Shown here one piece after another: positions 26,777 to 39,100 of a stretch of 61,820 nt of DNA; position 1 is the stretch's first letter, and each line of letters begins with the position of its first letter. Under the pieces are notes generated by a model that was given only the letters and a program-made list of their open reading frames with translations, searched no databases and was not told the origin of the DNA. A program made the translations under genes and the position numbers. The stretch is from Brucellaceae bacterium (GTDB lineage: Bacteria; Pseudomonadota; Alphaproteobacteria; Rhizobiales; Rhizobiaceae): the NCBI GenBank assembly GCA_020637755.1, contig JACKJW010000017.1:1-61820 (forward strand), given 5' to 3'.

Positions 26777-27325
26777 TCATTCGGTGTCCGTGCCTGGCGA
26801 TTGACCGATCATCAGACAACGCTCGATCTCACCGGACCACCAATTCGCCAGCTTCAGCCGCTCTTCCCAATGGCATCCCCGATGATAGGCGCGCCTGACT
26901 TCGCCGGCGCGAATATGTGACAAACCGGCTTCAAATGTGTCCGATGACCACAGGCCGGAGGTTGGATCATAGTCTGCTCGCCCTGGCGCAATCGCGTAGC
27001 GGAAAACCTGTCCAATGACGGAACGAAGGCGCCGTGCGTATTCCGCTTTTGCGGTGGCCTTCTCCGCTTTGGCCTGCTCTCCACGGTCGATCCCCTTTTC
27101 CAGCAGTTGCCGGGCCGAAAACCGGCGGCCGCGGGCATCAGCCAATGAGACTGCAGGATAGCTTCCCAAGGCGAGGAGCTTTTGCCGTCCGCCGAACCGA
27201 TGAGCCAAACGCCAGAGCTTCGAGCCTTGGGACGTCACCAGAAGATGCAGTCCACCGCCATCGCTATATTTGTGCGGTTTCCGCTCGGCTTTTAACGAGC
27301 GAATTTGCATGTCCCTGAGGGGCAT
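26777..27325 (-). pseudogene. internally deleted P4-type tyrosine integrase
   Basis: 182 residues beside the tRNA-Thr, on the same strand and starting 176 bases from the tRNA 3' end, the classic integrase position. The arm domain is present (MPLRDMQIRSLKAERKPHKYSDGGGLHLL, given as MPLRDMQIRSLKAER then KYSDGGGLHLL; LALGSYPAVSLADAR). A jump after KATAKAEYARR leads into LRSVIGQVFRYAIAPGRA of the core-binding domain. Another jump then reaches the family's C-terminal tail AYHRGCHWEERLKLANWWSG. The R-H-R-Y catalytic region is missing, so two internal deletions kept the frame but removed activity. Confidence 0.82.
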
Positions 27326-27500
27326 GGGTCAGTGTCCAAACTTGAATGCAGGGAAATGCCCCCGGCGGATATCAACGAAAGTACCAACAAAACCGCTTGA
27401 TACCAGAACCTGTACGCGGGCGTCATCAGACGAAAAATCAACAAAAAACACCGCATTCGCGGCGTTTAAAGATGTTCTTAGATTGTCTGGAACAGGAAAG

Positions 27501-27576
<76 letters not shown>

Positions 27577-27798
27577 CCGGGCATCTCTGCCGTGCGAGCG
27601 GGTGATACAGGCAAAGAAAGCCGATTTCAAGCGCCAGTTTCGGCCCAAAAATCCAAAGCCATTGCCCATGTCACTCTTGTTCTTTCGGTCACATGCCGGT
27701 TTCACCGTGGACAGGCTCGCGCACGCGTCTAAGCTGGTGGCGGAACCTGCGCGTGCGTACGGAGGAAACGTGGCGCGCGGGAAAGGGAGGAGCAATTC
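27577..27798. other. intergenic region between tRNA-Thr and the coxM-like gene
   Basis: 222 bases holding the divergent control regions. GGGAGGAG shortly before ATG 27799 is a strong ribosome-binding site. I see no clear -35/-10 pair or palindrome. Confidence 0.4.
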
Positions 27799-28809
27799 AT
27801 GTACAACACCACCTATCACCGTGCCGGGTCGGTTGAGGAAGCAGCGAAGCTTGCCTCGGCCAATGACGAGGCGAAGTTTGTCTCCGGCGGCCAGACGCTG
27901 ATCCCCGCCATGAAGTCGCGCCTTGCCGCGCCGTCGGACCTGATCGACCTGCGCCACATCGCCTCGATGAAGGGCATCACGATCTCGGGCAAGTCGGTCA
28001 CCATCGGTGCCGCGACGATCCATTATGACGTGGCGGCGTCGAAGGAGCTGGCGGCGGTCTGCCCTGCGCTCTGCTCGCTGGCCAGCCACATCGGCGACCC
28101 GCATGTGCGCCACATGGGCACCATCGGCGGCTCGATCTCCAACAACGACCCGGCCGCCGACTATCCCTCCGCCATGCTGGCGCTGGGCGCGACCATCGTC
28201 ACCAACCAGCGTGAGCTGTCCGCCGAAGACTTCTTCACCGGCCTGTTCGAGACGGCGCTGGAGGCAGGCGAGATTGTCACGGCGGTGAAGTTCACCGCGC
28301 CCGACAAGGCCGGCTACGCCAAGTTCCCGAACCCGGCCTCGCGCTATGCGATGACCGGCGTGTTCGTGGCCAAAACCGGTTCGGACGTGAAGGTTGCCGT
28401 CACCGGCGCAGGCGAGAACGGCGTGTTCCGCGCCTCGGCCATCGAGGCCGCGCTCAACGCCAACTTCTCTCCTGACGCAGTGGACGGCGTGTCCGTCTCC
28501 GCTGACGGGCTGATGGCCGACATGCATGCCTCCGCAGACTACCGCGCCAACCTCATCAAGGTGATGGCCAAGCGCGCTGTGGCCGCTGCGGGTGGCGGTG
28601 GCCTGGCAGCTGCGGTCGATACGGTACGCCGCGAAGTGTCCGAGGCTGCCGCGACCTTGGGCAAGGAAGCATCTGACGTGGGCGCTGCCGTGCGCAATGC
28701 TGTCAACGAGGCGGCAGGGGAAGTCCGCCAGACGGCCGACCGGGTTCTCGCGGCCGTTCCCGAGAAGAAGCGTGGCTGGCTCGCCCGCCTGTTCGGCCTC
28801 GGCAAGTAA
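27799..28809 (+). CDS. CoxM-like FAD-binding subunit of a molybdenum hydroxylase, with extra C-terminal helical tail
   Basis: 336 residues. The first about 265 match the medium (FAD) subunit of the CO dehydrogenase/xanthine dehydrogenase family: FVSGGQTLIPAMKSRLA and HMGTIGGSISNNDPAADYPS are the two FAD-binding motifs, followed by the C-terminal CO_deh_flav_C part ending ADMHASADYRANLIKVMAKRAV. Such a subunit passes electrons from the molybdenum/Fe-S subunits. Neither of those (CoxL, CoxS) is adjacent. After residue 265 comes an unusual about 70-residue amphipathic helix rich in Ala, Glu and Val (VDTVRREVSEAAATLGKE, VGAAVRNAVNEAAGEVRQT) ending in a basic-aromatic tail KKRGWLARLFGLGK, which could bind membrane. 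A hairpin terminator follows. Confidence 0.85.
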   Translation: MYNTTYHRAGSVEEAAKLASANDEAKFVSGGQTLIPAMKSRLAAPSDLIDLRHIASMKGITISGKSVTIGAATIHYDVAASKELAAVCPALCSLASHIGDPHVRHMGTIGGSISNNDPAADYPSAMLALGATIVTNQRELSAEDFFTGLFETALEAGEIVTAVKFTAPDKAGYAKFPNPASRYAMTGVFVAKTGSDVKVAVTGAGENGVFRASAIEAALNANFSPDAVDGVSVSADGLMADMHASADYRANLIKVMAKRAVAAAGGGGLAAAVDTVRREVSEAAATLGKEASDVGAAVRNAVNEAAGEVRQTADRVLAAVPEKKRGWLARLFGLGK

Positions 28810-28832
28810 CCTCCATCTTCAGGTCCATGTGC

Positions 28833-28858
28833 AAACGGGCGCCGCCGGCGCCCGTTTT
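28833..28858 (+). terminator. strong intrinsic terminator after the coxM-like gene
   Basis: Perfect 11-bp stem AAACGGGCGCC/GGCGCCCGTTT with a GCC loop, then TTTTG. It lies between two convergent genes and could serve both, though the minus-strand side has only a short run of T. Confidence 0.85.
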
Positions 28859-28878
28859 GTTTCGTCCACCGGCAGTGT

Positions 28879-29832
28879 TTACCCGCAGATGCGCGCCTTG
28901 GCGCCGGCATATTCGCGGGCGAGCCGATCCACCAATGCTGCAGCCGGGACGATTTCCTTCACCGCACCGATACCTTGGCCACAGCCCCAGATATCCTTCC
29001 AGGCCTTGGTCTTGTCGCCGCCAAAATTCATCTTGGACGGATCGCTTTCCGGCAGATGATCCGGGTCCATCCCGGCGTTGCGGATCGAGCCTTTCAGATA
29101 GTTCCCGTGCACACCGGTGAAGAGATTGGAATAGATGATGTCGGCGGCATTGGAGTCCACGATCATCTGCTTGTAGGCGTCCATCGCGCGCGCTTCCGTG
29201 GTGGCGATGAAGGGCGAGCCGATATAGGCAAGGTCAGCTCCGGCGGCCTGTGCGGCCAACACGGCGCCGCCATTGGCGATGGAGCCGGACAGAAGCAGCG
29301 GCCCGTCAAACCATTGGCGGATTTCCTGGAGCAGGGCGAAGGGAGACAGCGTTCCAGCATGGCCGCCAGCCCCTGCGGCCACCGCGATCAGCCCGTCCGC
29401 ACCCTTTTCGATTGCCTTGCGCGCGTGCCGGTCATGAATGATGTCATGTAGTACAATGCCGCCATAGGAGTGGATCGCCTGATTGACTTCAGGAACCGCA
29501 CCCAGCGACGTGATGACCACGGGAACCTTGTATTTCACGCACATCTGGAGGTCATGCTCGATCCGGGTGTTGGACTTGTGCACGATCTGGTTGACCGCAA
29601 AGGGTGCGGCTTTGCGCTCCGGATTGGCGGCATCATGGGCCGCAAGCGTTTCCGTGATTTCCGCCAGCCAGTCATCCAGTTGCGCTTCGGGCCGCGCATT
29701 GAGCGCCGGGAAGGAACCGACGATCCCCGCCTTGCACTGTTCGATCACCAGCGGCGGATGCGAGATGATGAAGAGCGGCGACCCGACCACCGGGATGCGC
29801 AGATTGGTCTTCAGGATGTCAGGCAATGCCAT
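28879..29832 (-). CDS. nitronate monooxygenase (2-nitropropane dioxygenase family)
   Basis: 317 residues from ATG 29832 with GGAGGGG upstream; an open extension to 29919 has no support. A FMN-dependent TIM barrel: VVGSPLFIISHPPLVIEQCKAG, given as SPLFIISHPPLVIEQ at the start, GIVGSFPALNARP, VVITSLGAVPEV, the catalytic-histidine loop AAGAGGHAGTLSP, LLLSGSIANGGAVLAAQAAGADLA (phosphate-binding strand, seen as SGSIANGGAV), and IGSPFIATTEARA. These enzymes oxidise alkyl nitronates such as propionate 3-nitronate, usually for detoxification. It is a single gene, convergent with coxM and divergent from the giant gene. Confidence 0.9.
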   Translation of the reverse strand: MALPDILKTNLRIPVVGSPLFIISHPPLVIEQCKAGIVGSFPALNARPEAQLDDWLAEITETLAAHDAANPERKAAPFAVNQIVHKSNTRIEHDLQMCVKYKVPVVITSLGAVPEVNQAIHSYGGIVLHDIIHDRHARKAIEKGADGLIAVAAGAGGHAGTLSPFALLQEIRQWFDGPLLLSGSIANGGAVLAAQAAGADLAYIGSPFIATTEARAMDAYKQMIVDSNAADIIYSNLFTGVHGNYLKGSIRNAGMDPDHLPESDPSKMNFGGDKTKAWKDIWGCGQGIGAVKEIVPAAALVDRLAREYAGAKARICG

Positions 29833-30093
29833 TCGTGTGTCCCCTCCAAAAAATTGACGTTTCCGTAAACGGTAGACTGAATGGCGGTGCTTGAAAAGCC
29901 CGTAAATGCAGAACTGCAACCATCAGCCAGTCCCATGAGGCATACGCACTCGATCGGGTTGCAAATACAACCAAAAAGAGAGAACTGATTCGCAAAATTC
30001 GCAGAGATTGTCTCGGTGAGCTCGAGTCAAAAAGCGCCAGGTGTCCGAAAAAATATAAGGAAAACAGCATGATAGGGGAATAAAACTCCCCCG

Positions 30094-30121
30094 TTTACAT
30101 TTTGTTAAGTTCCCGTATAGA
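30094..30121 (+). promoter_or_regulatory. candidate sigma-70-type promoter of the giant gene
   Basis: TTTACA (30094-30099), a 16-base spacer, then TATAGA (30116-30121), about 33 bases before the GTG start with GAGGGG as ribosome-binding site. Just upstream is a small inverted repeat GGGGA-ATAAAAC-TCCCC (30075-30091). The rest of the 328-base gap 29833-30160 is AT-rich and shows no gene. Confidence 0.45.
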
Positions 30122-30160
30122 TGGTAATAATAGTAACTTGCTACTTAAACGAGGGGTTCT

Positions 30161-33100
30161 GTGGTGGCCATGCGACAGCGGGGACGAAACGGGCGGGACG
30201 TAAAGACCGGAATGAGTGCAACGGACGCCAAGGGCGCCGCTCGCATGGAGTTGCCTGAAGCGCTCGAACCGCGCGTGCTGCTTGATGCGGCGGCACTGGA
30301 AACAGCATTGCATGTGCGCGATCACGCGCAGGCGCATTCCACACCCGATCCTGACGGTTCGGCGCGGGAATTCGGCAGGCTGCTGGCCTCTCTTTCTGCT
30401 GACAAAGGGCACGCCGTATCGCGCGTGATGGCGTGGGGCGATAGCAAGCCAGCGCAAGTCCCCCAAAATGCCGATACTGGCCATGACCGGCCAGCGGAAC
30501 CGGAATCGCTGGTTCTTGCTCCGATCCAGGACCCTCACGACGTTCCGGTGGAGGTCTTCTTCATTGATGGCGCAGTCGAGGACATCGCAACGATCACGGC
30601 GTCCCTGCCGGCGGGCGCAAATATTTTCATCCTCGACGGGAATAGTGATGGCGTCGAGCAGATGGCCGGCATCCTGGAGGGTTTTGATCACGTCGACGCC
30701 CTCCACATCATTTCCCACGGCCGTTCGGGCACGCTTGATCTCGGTAGCGCCAAGCTGACCGAAGCATCCATGGCCGGGCGCCATGCCGATGAGATGGCTG
30801 TTATCGCCAATGTGCTGTCGGAAGACGCCGATATCCTGATCTACGGCTGCGACTTTGCGGCCAACGCCCGAGGTGCGTCTGCCGTTCAGGCGCTCGCTGA
30901 TATCACTGGCGCCGATGTGGCGGCGTCGGTCGATTTGACCGGCGCCTTTGAGCAGGGTGGCGACTGGATTCTCGAAAGCCGGACCGGCGCGATCGAAGCC
31001 ATGGCGATCAGCGCGGCCGGCTACCGGTATACACTGGGAGACCAGGTCATTGACGGTGCAACACTCCAGACAGCCGCAGGGGCAGCCGTCTCGCCGTCCT
31101 TCACGGTGTCCGGACCGGACAGCAACCAGTTCACCATGACCCGCGACGATGGCGGCAACATTACCGGCGAAGCCGGCGGCGCCGGTCTCGGTCGCGAATT
31201 CAACGATTCGCTTCTCAATGGCACCGAGACATACACGATCTCGGTCGCCCAGGGCGTTTCGGTGATTGATCTCGAATTCGCGTATATAAATAACAACATA
31301 GACGGTCAGGAAGAGCTGCGGAACTTCCATGTGTTCGACACCAATGGCGCCGATATCACGTCGTCCGTCAGCTTCTCCTTTGCGGACAATTCCGGCCCGG
31401 TCACACCGGGTGTTGGCGGCGGTCCGCTCTTCTTCGGAACGTCACCCACGAACGGCCAGTCCAATACGATCTATGGCGGCTCCGAAGCCGGTAACGCCGC
31501 GACCAATGGCATCCTGACGATCACATCCAGCACTGAAATCGGCTCGGTGACCTTCACGCGCACAACGACGGCAACCGGGCAGACCGGAACGACCGGTGCC
31601 TTTGGCGTCATCATGACGGGCCTCGATTACACGACCGGACTGCCGCCGGTTGATACCGATGGTGATGGCGTCACCGACGATATGGATATCGACGATGACA
31701 ATGACGGCATCATAGACGTGAACGAAGGATACATTCCGCCAACGGGGGATCCGCTGGTCGACATGGCGATCCTCTATGACGGTTCGGCATCGGTGTTCTT
31801 CGCGGATTGGCAAGACGGCCTTTATGCCCTTGCCGCGTCCATCGAGAATCCCTCGGTCATTCCCCAGGACGGGTCGGTCAGGCTCTCCGTCATACAGTTT
31901 TCGACGACAATCGACGAAGCCATCGCTCCGGTTGTGATAACCTCTGCCAATGCGGCGTCCATCGCCGCGCAATTGCGCGCCTATGCGGACGATTTCAGCA
32001 CAAACAAACTCGATACGGGCACGAACACCGCCGCGGCGATCGACGCGGCCGTCGCTTCAATTACCAGCCAGGCCATCGCCACGCAGCAGCAGGTCATTAC
32101 ACTCATCACCGATGGCGATGCGGATGTCCAAAGCGCCGCGGTTTCGTCCGCGCTGGCCGCACAAGCGGCTGGCATCGACACGCTGAATGTCTTCGGCATC
32201 GGAAGTGTCAACGCAGCCAACGCGCAGGCGCTCATCTTCCCGCTTCCTGATGGCGATACGGATGGATTCTTCACGCCATTGGCGAACTATGCGGCGTTCC
32301 AGACCGCGATCGGCTCTGCGATCGGCAACACCGTGTCGCAAGCCGTGGCGCCGCAGGATACCGACGGCGACGGAATCCCTGACTATCTTGATATCGATTC
32401 CGACAATGACGGTATCACCGACAACATCGAGGCGCAGGGTACGGTCAACTACATCGCGCCGTCGGGCGTTGGTGTCGGCATCACTGACGTCGACGGTGAT
32501 GGCCTCGATGACAATTACGACGCCAATACCGCGGACACCACCGGCGCGGCTTCGCTCGGCCTGACCCCGATTGACACCGATGGTGACGGTACTGCCGACC
32601 TCATCGATATCGATTCCGACAATGACGGTCTTTCCGATACGGACGAAAACGGCCTCGGCGTAGCCCAGGTCGCGGCCAACGCCGCCGATACGGACGGCGA
32701 CGGCTTGAAGGATGCCTATGAACTTGCAATCGACGGCAATGCGAATGACGGCTTTGTCGTCAACGAAGGCGAAACGCCGCTGCCCGCCTTCGCCACCACG
32801 GCGACAGGTGCCATCTATCTGCCGGACAGCGACAACGATGCGTCATTGGGCATATCGCTCCTCAATGATCTGAACTTCCGCGATTCGCAATTGAGTGTGG
32901 TTGTCGACACCGACGGGGACGGAGTCGTCGATTCCATCGACATTGACGATGACAATGACGGCATCCTCGACATCAACGAAGGCACGCCGACCACGTTGAC
33001 CTTCACGCTGTCGCCGACTTCGACAACCGGATCCGCGATCTACGAAGCGACCTTTGGTGGCCAAACGTACCAGGTTGCGATCACGGCGCCAGCGACCCAT

Positions 33101-36100
33101 CCTGGCCTGCTTGGGCCGAGCGGAACCCAGGAAACCAACGATGTCTCGATTGCCGCCAACGGTGCAATCGGCTTGCGTGATGATGCCAGTGGCGAGTCCG
33201 TGCTGCTGTTCACCTCGAACATTCCCATTTCCCAAATCCAGTTCTTCAACCTGGACGGCTTTGACAACGCGACCGGAAACGGCGCCAAGGACGTGATCGG
33301 CTTTGACCAGCCGGGCTCGTTTGTTGTCACAAATGGCGCCGATCTGGCTTCCTACGATCCGGCCACCGGCGCGCTTCTGGTCAACAATCCGGCCGGCAAC
33401 GCGTTCACCAATCTGTCGCTGCTCAACGCCTCGGGCGCTGAAATGGTTGCAAAGGGCGTCCTGTCGCCCATCCTGTTCCGCGGCACCAATGGCACGACCA
33501 ACAACGCCAACTTCAAGTTCATCGCCGATAACCCGTTCACGTCGATTGCGATGATGTATGAGGACATCGCGGTCGGCGGCACGCGCGAATTCGTCCTTTC
33601 CAATGTCACGATCGCCTCGTTCGAGGCAACGGTCGTCATTCCGTCCGACACCGATGGCGACGGGATCATCGACAGTCTCGACATCGACAGCGACGATGAC
33701 GGTATCACCGACAACATCGAGGCGCAGGCGACGGGCGCATACATCGCGCCCTCGGGTGTCGGCGTTGCGATGGTGGACATCGACGGTGACGGTCTCGACG
33801 ACAATTACGACGCCAACACCGCCGACATGGGAAGCGCGGCGTCGGTGGGCCTGCTTCCGGTGGACACCGATAGTGACGGCACGGCCGACTATCTCGATAC
33901 CGACTCCGACAATGACGGCACTGCTGATGTAGCGGAAAGCGGCCTTGGCGTTGCCCAGGTCACGCCGGGGGCGGTGGATACTGACGGCGATGGCCTGAAG
34001 GATGCCTATGAGTTGGCCATCGACGGCAACGCCAATGACGGCTACGTTGTCAGTGAAAGCGTGACCGATCTGGCCGCCACCGGTTCGGCCTACCTTCCCG
34101 ACACGGACGGCGATATGTCATTGGCTGTCCCGCTGGTCCACGACCTCAACTTCCGGGATACGGTCGTCGACATCGACACCGATGGCGATGGCGTGATCGA
34201 TCTGATCGACATCGACGATGACAATGACGGCGTTCTGGATACGGTTGAAACCGATACGGTGACCTCGGCATCCGAGCAGATCGCCGATTTCACGAGCTTC
34301 ACGCCGACACCGTTCCCGCCATCGGGCCCGACCGATGCGTTCGGCGCGCTAAGCATCGGCGGAGAAACCGTCAATCTGACGGTTTCGGGTTCCTACCTTT
34401 CGCCGAATGCGATTCGAAATGACGCCTTCACAACGACATTGACCTCGATTTCCTCCATTCCGGGAAGCGAATTGCTGCAGGTCGATCTTGGCGGCGTAGT
34501 GACCAGCATCGTCTTCGATTTCAACGGTGCTGCACTTGTCGATCCGGTCCTCTACCTGTTCGCCGACGGCTCGTCTTCGGTGTTCGACATCGGCATTCCG
34601 TTCACGATTGTCGAAGGGCAGGGCACCCAGGTCGGAACGACGATCCAGGTGAACGCGGTCAGCAATTCTCCCGACTTTGTCGCGATCCGCTTGCAAGGCG
34701 TGCACACTGGCTTCACGCTGAACGACCTGTCGGGCGGCAACACCATCTTCCTGCAGGTAACGGCTGCGCAGGCGCAGTTGTCGCCGTCGCGCGATACCGA
34801 CGGTGACGGGATTGTCGACCGCCTCGACATCGATTCTGACGATGATGGCATCACCGACACCATCGAAGCGCAGGCAACCGGCGCATACATTGCACCCTCC
34901 GGCGCCGGGGCAGGCATGACCGACCTCAATGGCGACGGTCTTGACGATGCTTTCGGGGCCGGCTTGACGCCGGTGGATACCGACAGCGACGGTACGGCTG
35001 ACTACCTCGACGCCGACAGCGACAATGACGGCCTGTCCGACAATGCCGAAAACGGCCTTGGCGTGGCGATGGTCGCTCCCGGCGCCACAGATGCCGATGG
35101 CGATGGTCTGAAAGACGCATACGAGCTGGCCATCGACGGCAACGCCAATGACGGCTTTGTTGTCAGCGAGGGCGTGACCGATCCGCTGCTTGCCGCGGCC
35201 AACAACAATGGCTACCTGCCCGATGATGGCGACGCGGTTGCCGGTTCCATCGTACCGATGACGGCGGACCTCAATTTCCGCGATGCAACCCCGGACAACC
35301 AGCCGCCCGTGGGTGTGGATGACACGATCAGCGTTGCCGAGGATACGCCGGCTACGAAAAACGTCCTGACCAATGACACCGATCCCGATGGCGATCCGCT
35401 GACGATTTCGTCTGCATCGATGGATGTCAACGGCGACGGCACGCCCGACATCCTGGTGCTGGACACACCGACACCAATCACCGACAATTTGGGCAGCCCG
35501 ATCGGTACGGTCACCGTGTCGGCCAACGGAGACGTGAGCTTCGTCCCGGCGCCCGGATATCTCGGACCGATTCCCGATCTTGTCTATACGCCCAATGACG
35601 GTACCGCGGATGGTTCTCCCGCAACGGTCGTTTTCGGCCCGATCACACCGGTCAACGACGCGCCGCAGGGGACCGACAACAGCTTCTCGCTGCTCGACAA
35701 CCAGACCCACACCTTCACGGCTGCGGAGTTTGGCTTCTCCGATCCGCTCGACAGTCCGCCCGACGCTTTCATGTCGGTGATCATAACGACACTACCGGCG
35801 GGCGGCACGCTGACGCTCAATGGCAATCCGGTCCTCGCCGGTGGTGAAATCGCCGTCGCCGATATCCCGAACCTCGTCTACACGCCGTCCGGCATCGGAT
35901 CCGACAGCTTCACCTTCCAGGTCCGCGACGACGGCGGCACGGATGCCAACCTCGTCACCAATGGCAGCCTGGAGGACTTCGCGCTCCCCTCCGACTTCGT
36001 GACGCTGGCCGGCTACACCGGTGCAACGCCGCCGACGGCCGGTGAAGTCAGCCCGCCCGAGCTCGCGGGCTGGAACCGTCTCGTCCAGTATGACGGCGAT

Positions 36101-39100
36101 TATTTCATGGAGGAAATGAATCTGGCGACGGATGCCAATCCAACGCTGGGAGACACGCCCTATGGCGACCAGTTCGGCTTCTTTGGTTCCGTCTGGCAGA
36201 CCATCACCGGCCTGGTTCCGGGCGAAACCTATACGATCAGCGGCGATGCGATCGTCGATAGCCAGGATCCGTTCGGCGGCAGCGAAGCTATATTCGGCCT
36301 GTTTGCGTATGATGATGCCGATTTCAACGGCACATGGGACCTGACAGGCGACCCATGGGCCTCGGTGCTTGCCCAGGGCATCATCCAGACCTCTGTGGAC
36401 GGCGACAGCCCCAATTGGCGCAATCTGACCTTCACCTTTGTTGCGCCTGCGAGCGGCAGCATTGATCTGGTTGTCTACAAGTCGGCGGTTGTCGCTGCCG
36501 CCTGCTACTGGGACAACATCCAGGTCACGCGCACCGGCGGTGGCGTCGATACCGACCCGCTTCCGAATACGATCGCCTTCACTGTAGCGTCTGGCAACAC
36601 GCCGCCGGTTTCATCGGGCGGTACCCTGGCCTATTTCGAGGATCAGCCGGTCGATTTCACCAATGCCGTGATCGATTTCACCGATCCGGACGCTGGCCAG
36701 AGCCTCGACGCCATCCGGATCGAAACCCTGCCTGCCAACGGCACGCTGACAATCTGGGGCGCTGCTGTTGTTCCGGGAGAATTCGTCAATGTGGTCGAGT
36801 TGGGCGGCCTCGTCTACTCACCGGCCGCAAATGGCGCGCAGTCTGACAGTTTTACCTACTCAGTTCATGACGGCTTTGACTGGTCGGTGACGCCATCAAC
36901 CATGACCATCACCGGTACGCCGGCGAACGACTCGCCGGTACCCGTCGTGTCGCTGACAGGCGATGGGACTGTCGTCGAAGCGGGGGTCGGGACACCGACG
37001 CCATTCGCCCTGTCCACCGGCGGCGCCCCCACCGAAATTTCCGTCGCCGCGCTCCTGGCGCAGCTCAACATCACGGATATTGAACAGACTCAGTTTGGCA
37101 TCGGCATCACCTTCGCCGATGAGTCTCACGGCGTCTGGGAGTACTTGCGCCCGGATGTTCCTGGTCATGACTGGACACCGTTCCAGCTCAACGATGTCGG
37201 CAATCTTGACCCGCAGCCTGTGCCGGTCGGTGGCGTGTTGTTGATGGACCCAGATGCCATCCTGCGCTTCACGCCTGATGCCGATTTCTCAGGCACCGCG
37301 AACTTCGGTTTCCGTGTCTGGGACATGACTGTTGGCACGGCGTCGAATCCGCCATCGATTATTCTTGATGACAGCGGCGGTGCGCCTCCGACCGCAACCT
37401 CCTCGCTGTCCTCGACGGTGTTCCTAGCCGGCACGGCGACCGACTACGATGGCGACGGTGTGGCCGATGTCGATGACCTCGATGATGACAATGACGGCAT
37501 CTTGGACACCGCCGAAGGATATGCTGCCGGAGCCTCCGGCTCGGTGTCTTGGTTCCACAATGACAATGGCGGCACTTACATGGGCGCCAATGTCGATGCA
37601 GGTCTCTCTGCGGTCGTCGCGTCCACATCCAACATATCATTTGGATCCGGCTTTGTTCAGCCGACCAGCAGCTACGAACATGTCTTGTCGGGGGCCAATT
37701 CGGCGACATATGCCGAAGCGGTTGCCAACAATGACTATGTTGAGGTCAGCTTCACACTTGCGCAGGCCGCTACACTCGGTTCCCTTCAGCAAGGCATGGT
37801 GCCGGTCGCCTGGGGCGGAGCTGCCGCTGGCGCCTATCAGATTGGCGCCGCGCTTTCCAGCGACGGCTTCGCATCGTCCACGACGCTCTATCAGGGCGAG
37901 ACAATCGGGATACCGACAACAGGCTATGAACAGACCTTCGAGGCAGTGGATATGCCTTTGCAGGCCGGGGTGACCTACACGCTCCGCTTCTACCTGTACG
38001 ACGAGCAGAACAATGCAAGCCTGGCTAACGGTACACCGCTGCCCAATGGGACGGTCACATTTGACGACCTGATCCTCAATTTTTCGACATCCACAGCAAC
38101 CGATACCGATGGCGACGGGGTACCCGATCACCTCGACCTCGACTCCGACAATGACGGCATTTCCGATCTGATCGAGAGCGGCCAGGACTGGTCGGTCGTC
38201 GACACCAACAATGATGGCGTCCATGACGGCCCGGTCGATGCCAACGGTGTGCCCGTGGCCGCCAATGGCGGCGTCACGCCCGTTGATACCGACAATGACG
38301 GACTTGCCGATGTCATCGACCTCGACTCCGACAATGATCTGATCCCCGATCAGATCGAGGCCCAGCCGACGCTCGGTTACCAGTCGCTGACCAATGTCAA
38401 CAATGCCTCCAATTTCGGCGTCAATGACATCGCGCTGTTCGTGCCGGCCGATACCGATGGCGATGGCATTTTTGACTTCCGCGACACTGACAGTGACAAT
38501 GACGCGAAATCCGATACGCTCGAAAGCGGCCTGACAGCCTCCGGTACAGATGCCGACAACAACGGCATCGATGACGTGACCGGCGCGGTCTACGGCGACG
38601 GCGACGGCATTCTGAACGATCCGCAGACGGCGCTTGCCAACGAGACCGGTGATACGTCCCAGGTAGGCTATCGCGAAGTGGTGTTGGTCGATACGGATGG
38701 CGATGGAATTGCCGACGACGTCGATATCGATGACGACAATGACGGCATTCTCGATGCCAACGAAGGTTACTACGTCGGCACCGATCCGGCAATCGATCTT
38801 GCGATCCTCATCGATGGCTCTAGCAGCTTCTTGTTCCAGTTCCAGGACATCCTCAATTTCACGGCGGATGCCATCGAAGATCCATCAGTCGTGCCGCAGG
38901 ACGGCAGCGTGCGCCTGTCGGTCATCCAGTTCGGTACGATATCTAACCTGGAAATCGCACCGGTCATCATAACCTCTTCCAATGTGGCGAGTGTTGCAGC
39001 GGCAATCCGCAATATCGCTCACATGGATACCGGAACCATGACCCAACTGGGAATTGATCTGGCAGTATCGACATTGGCCAGCGTTGCGACGCCATCAAAC

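Noticed and set aside
29819..30070. 83-residue minus-strand frame upstream of nitronate monooxygenase
   Set aside because: Covers AT-rich promoter sequence, no ribosome-binding site and no recognisable pattern.
34349..35710. 453-residue open frame on the minus strand opposite the giant gene
   Set aside because: Mirror of the repetitive GC-rich giant ORF; no start signal or recognisable domain, composition typical of antisense shadows.
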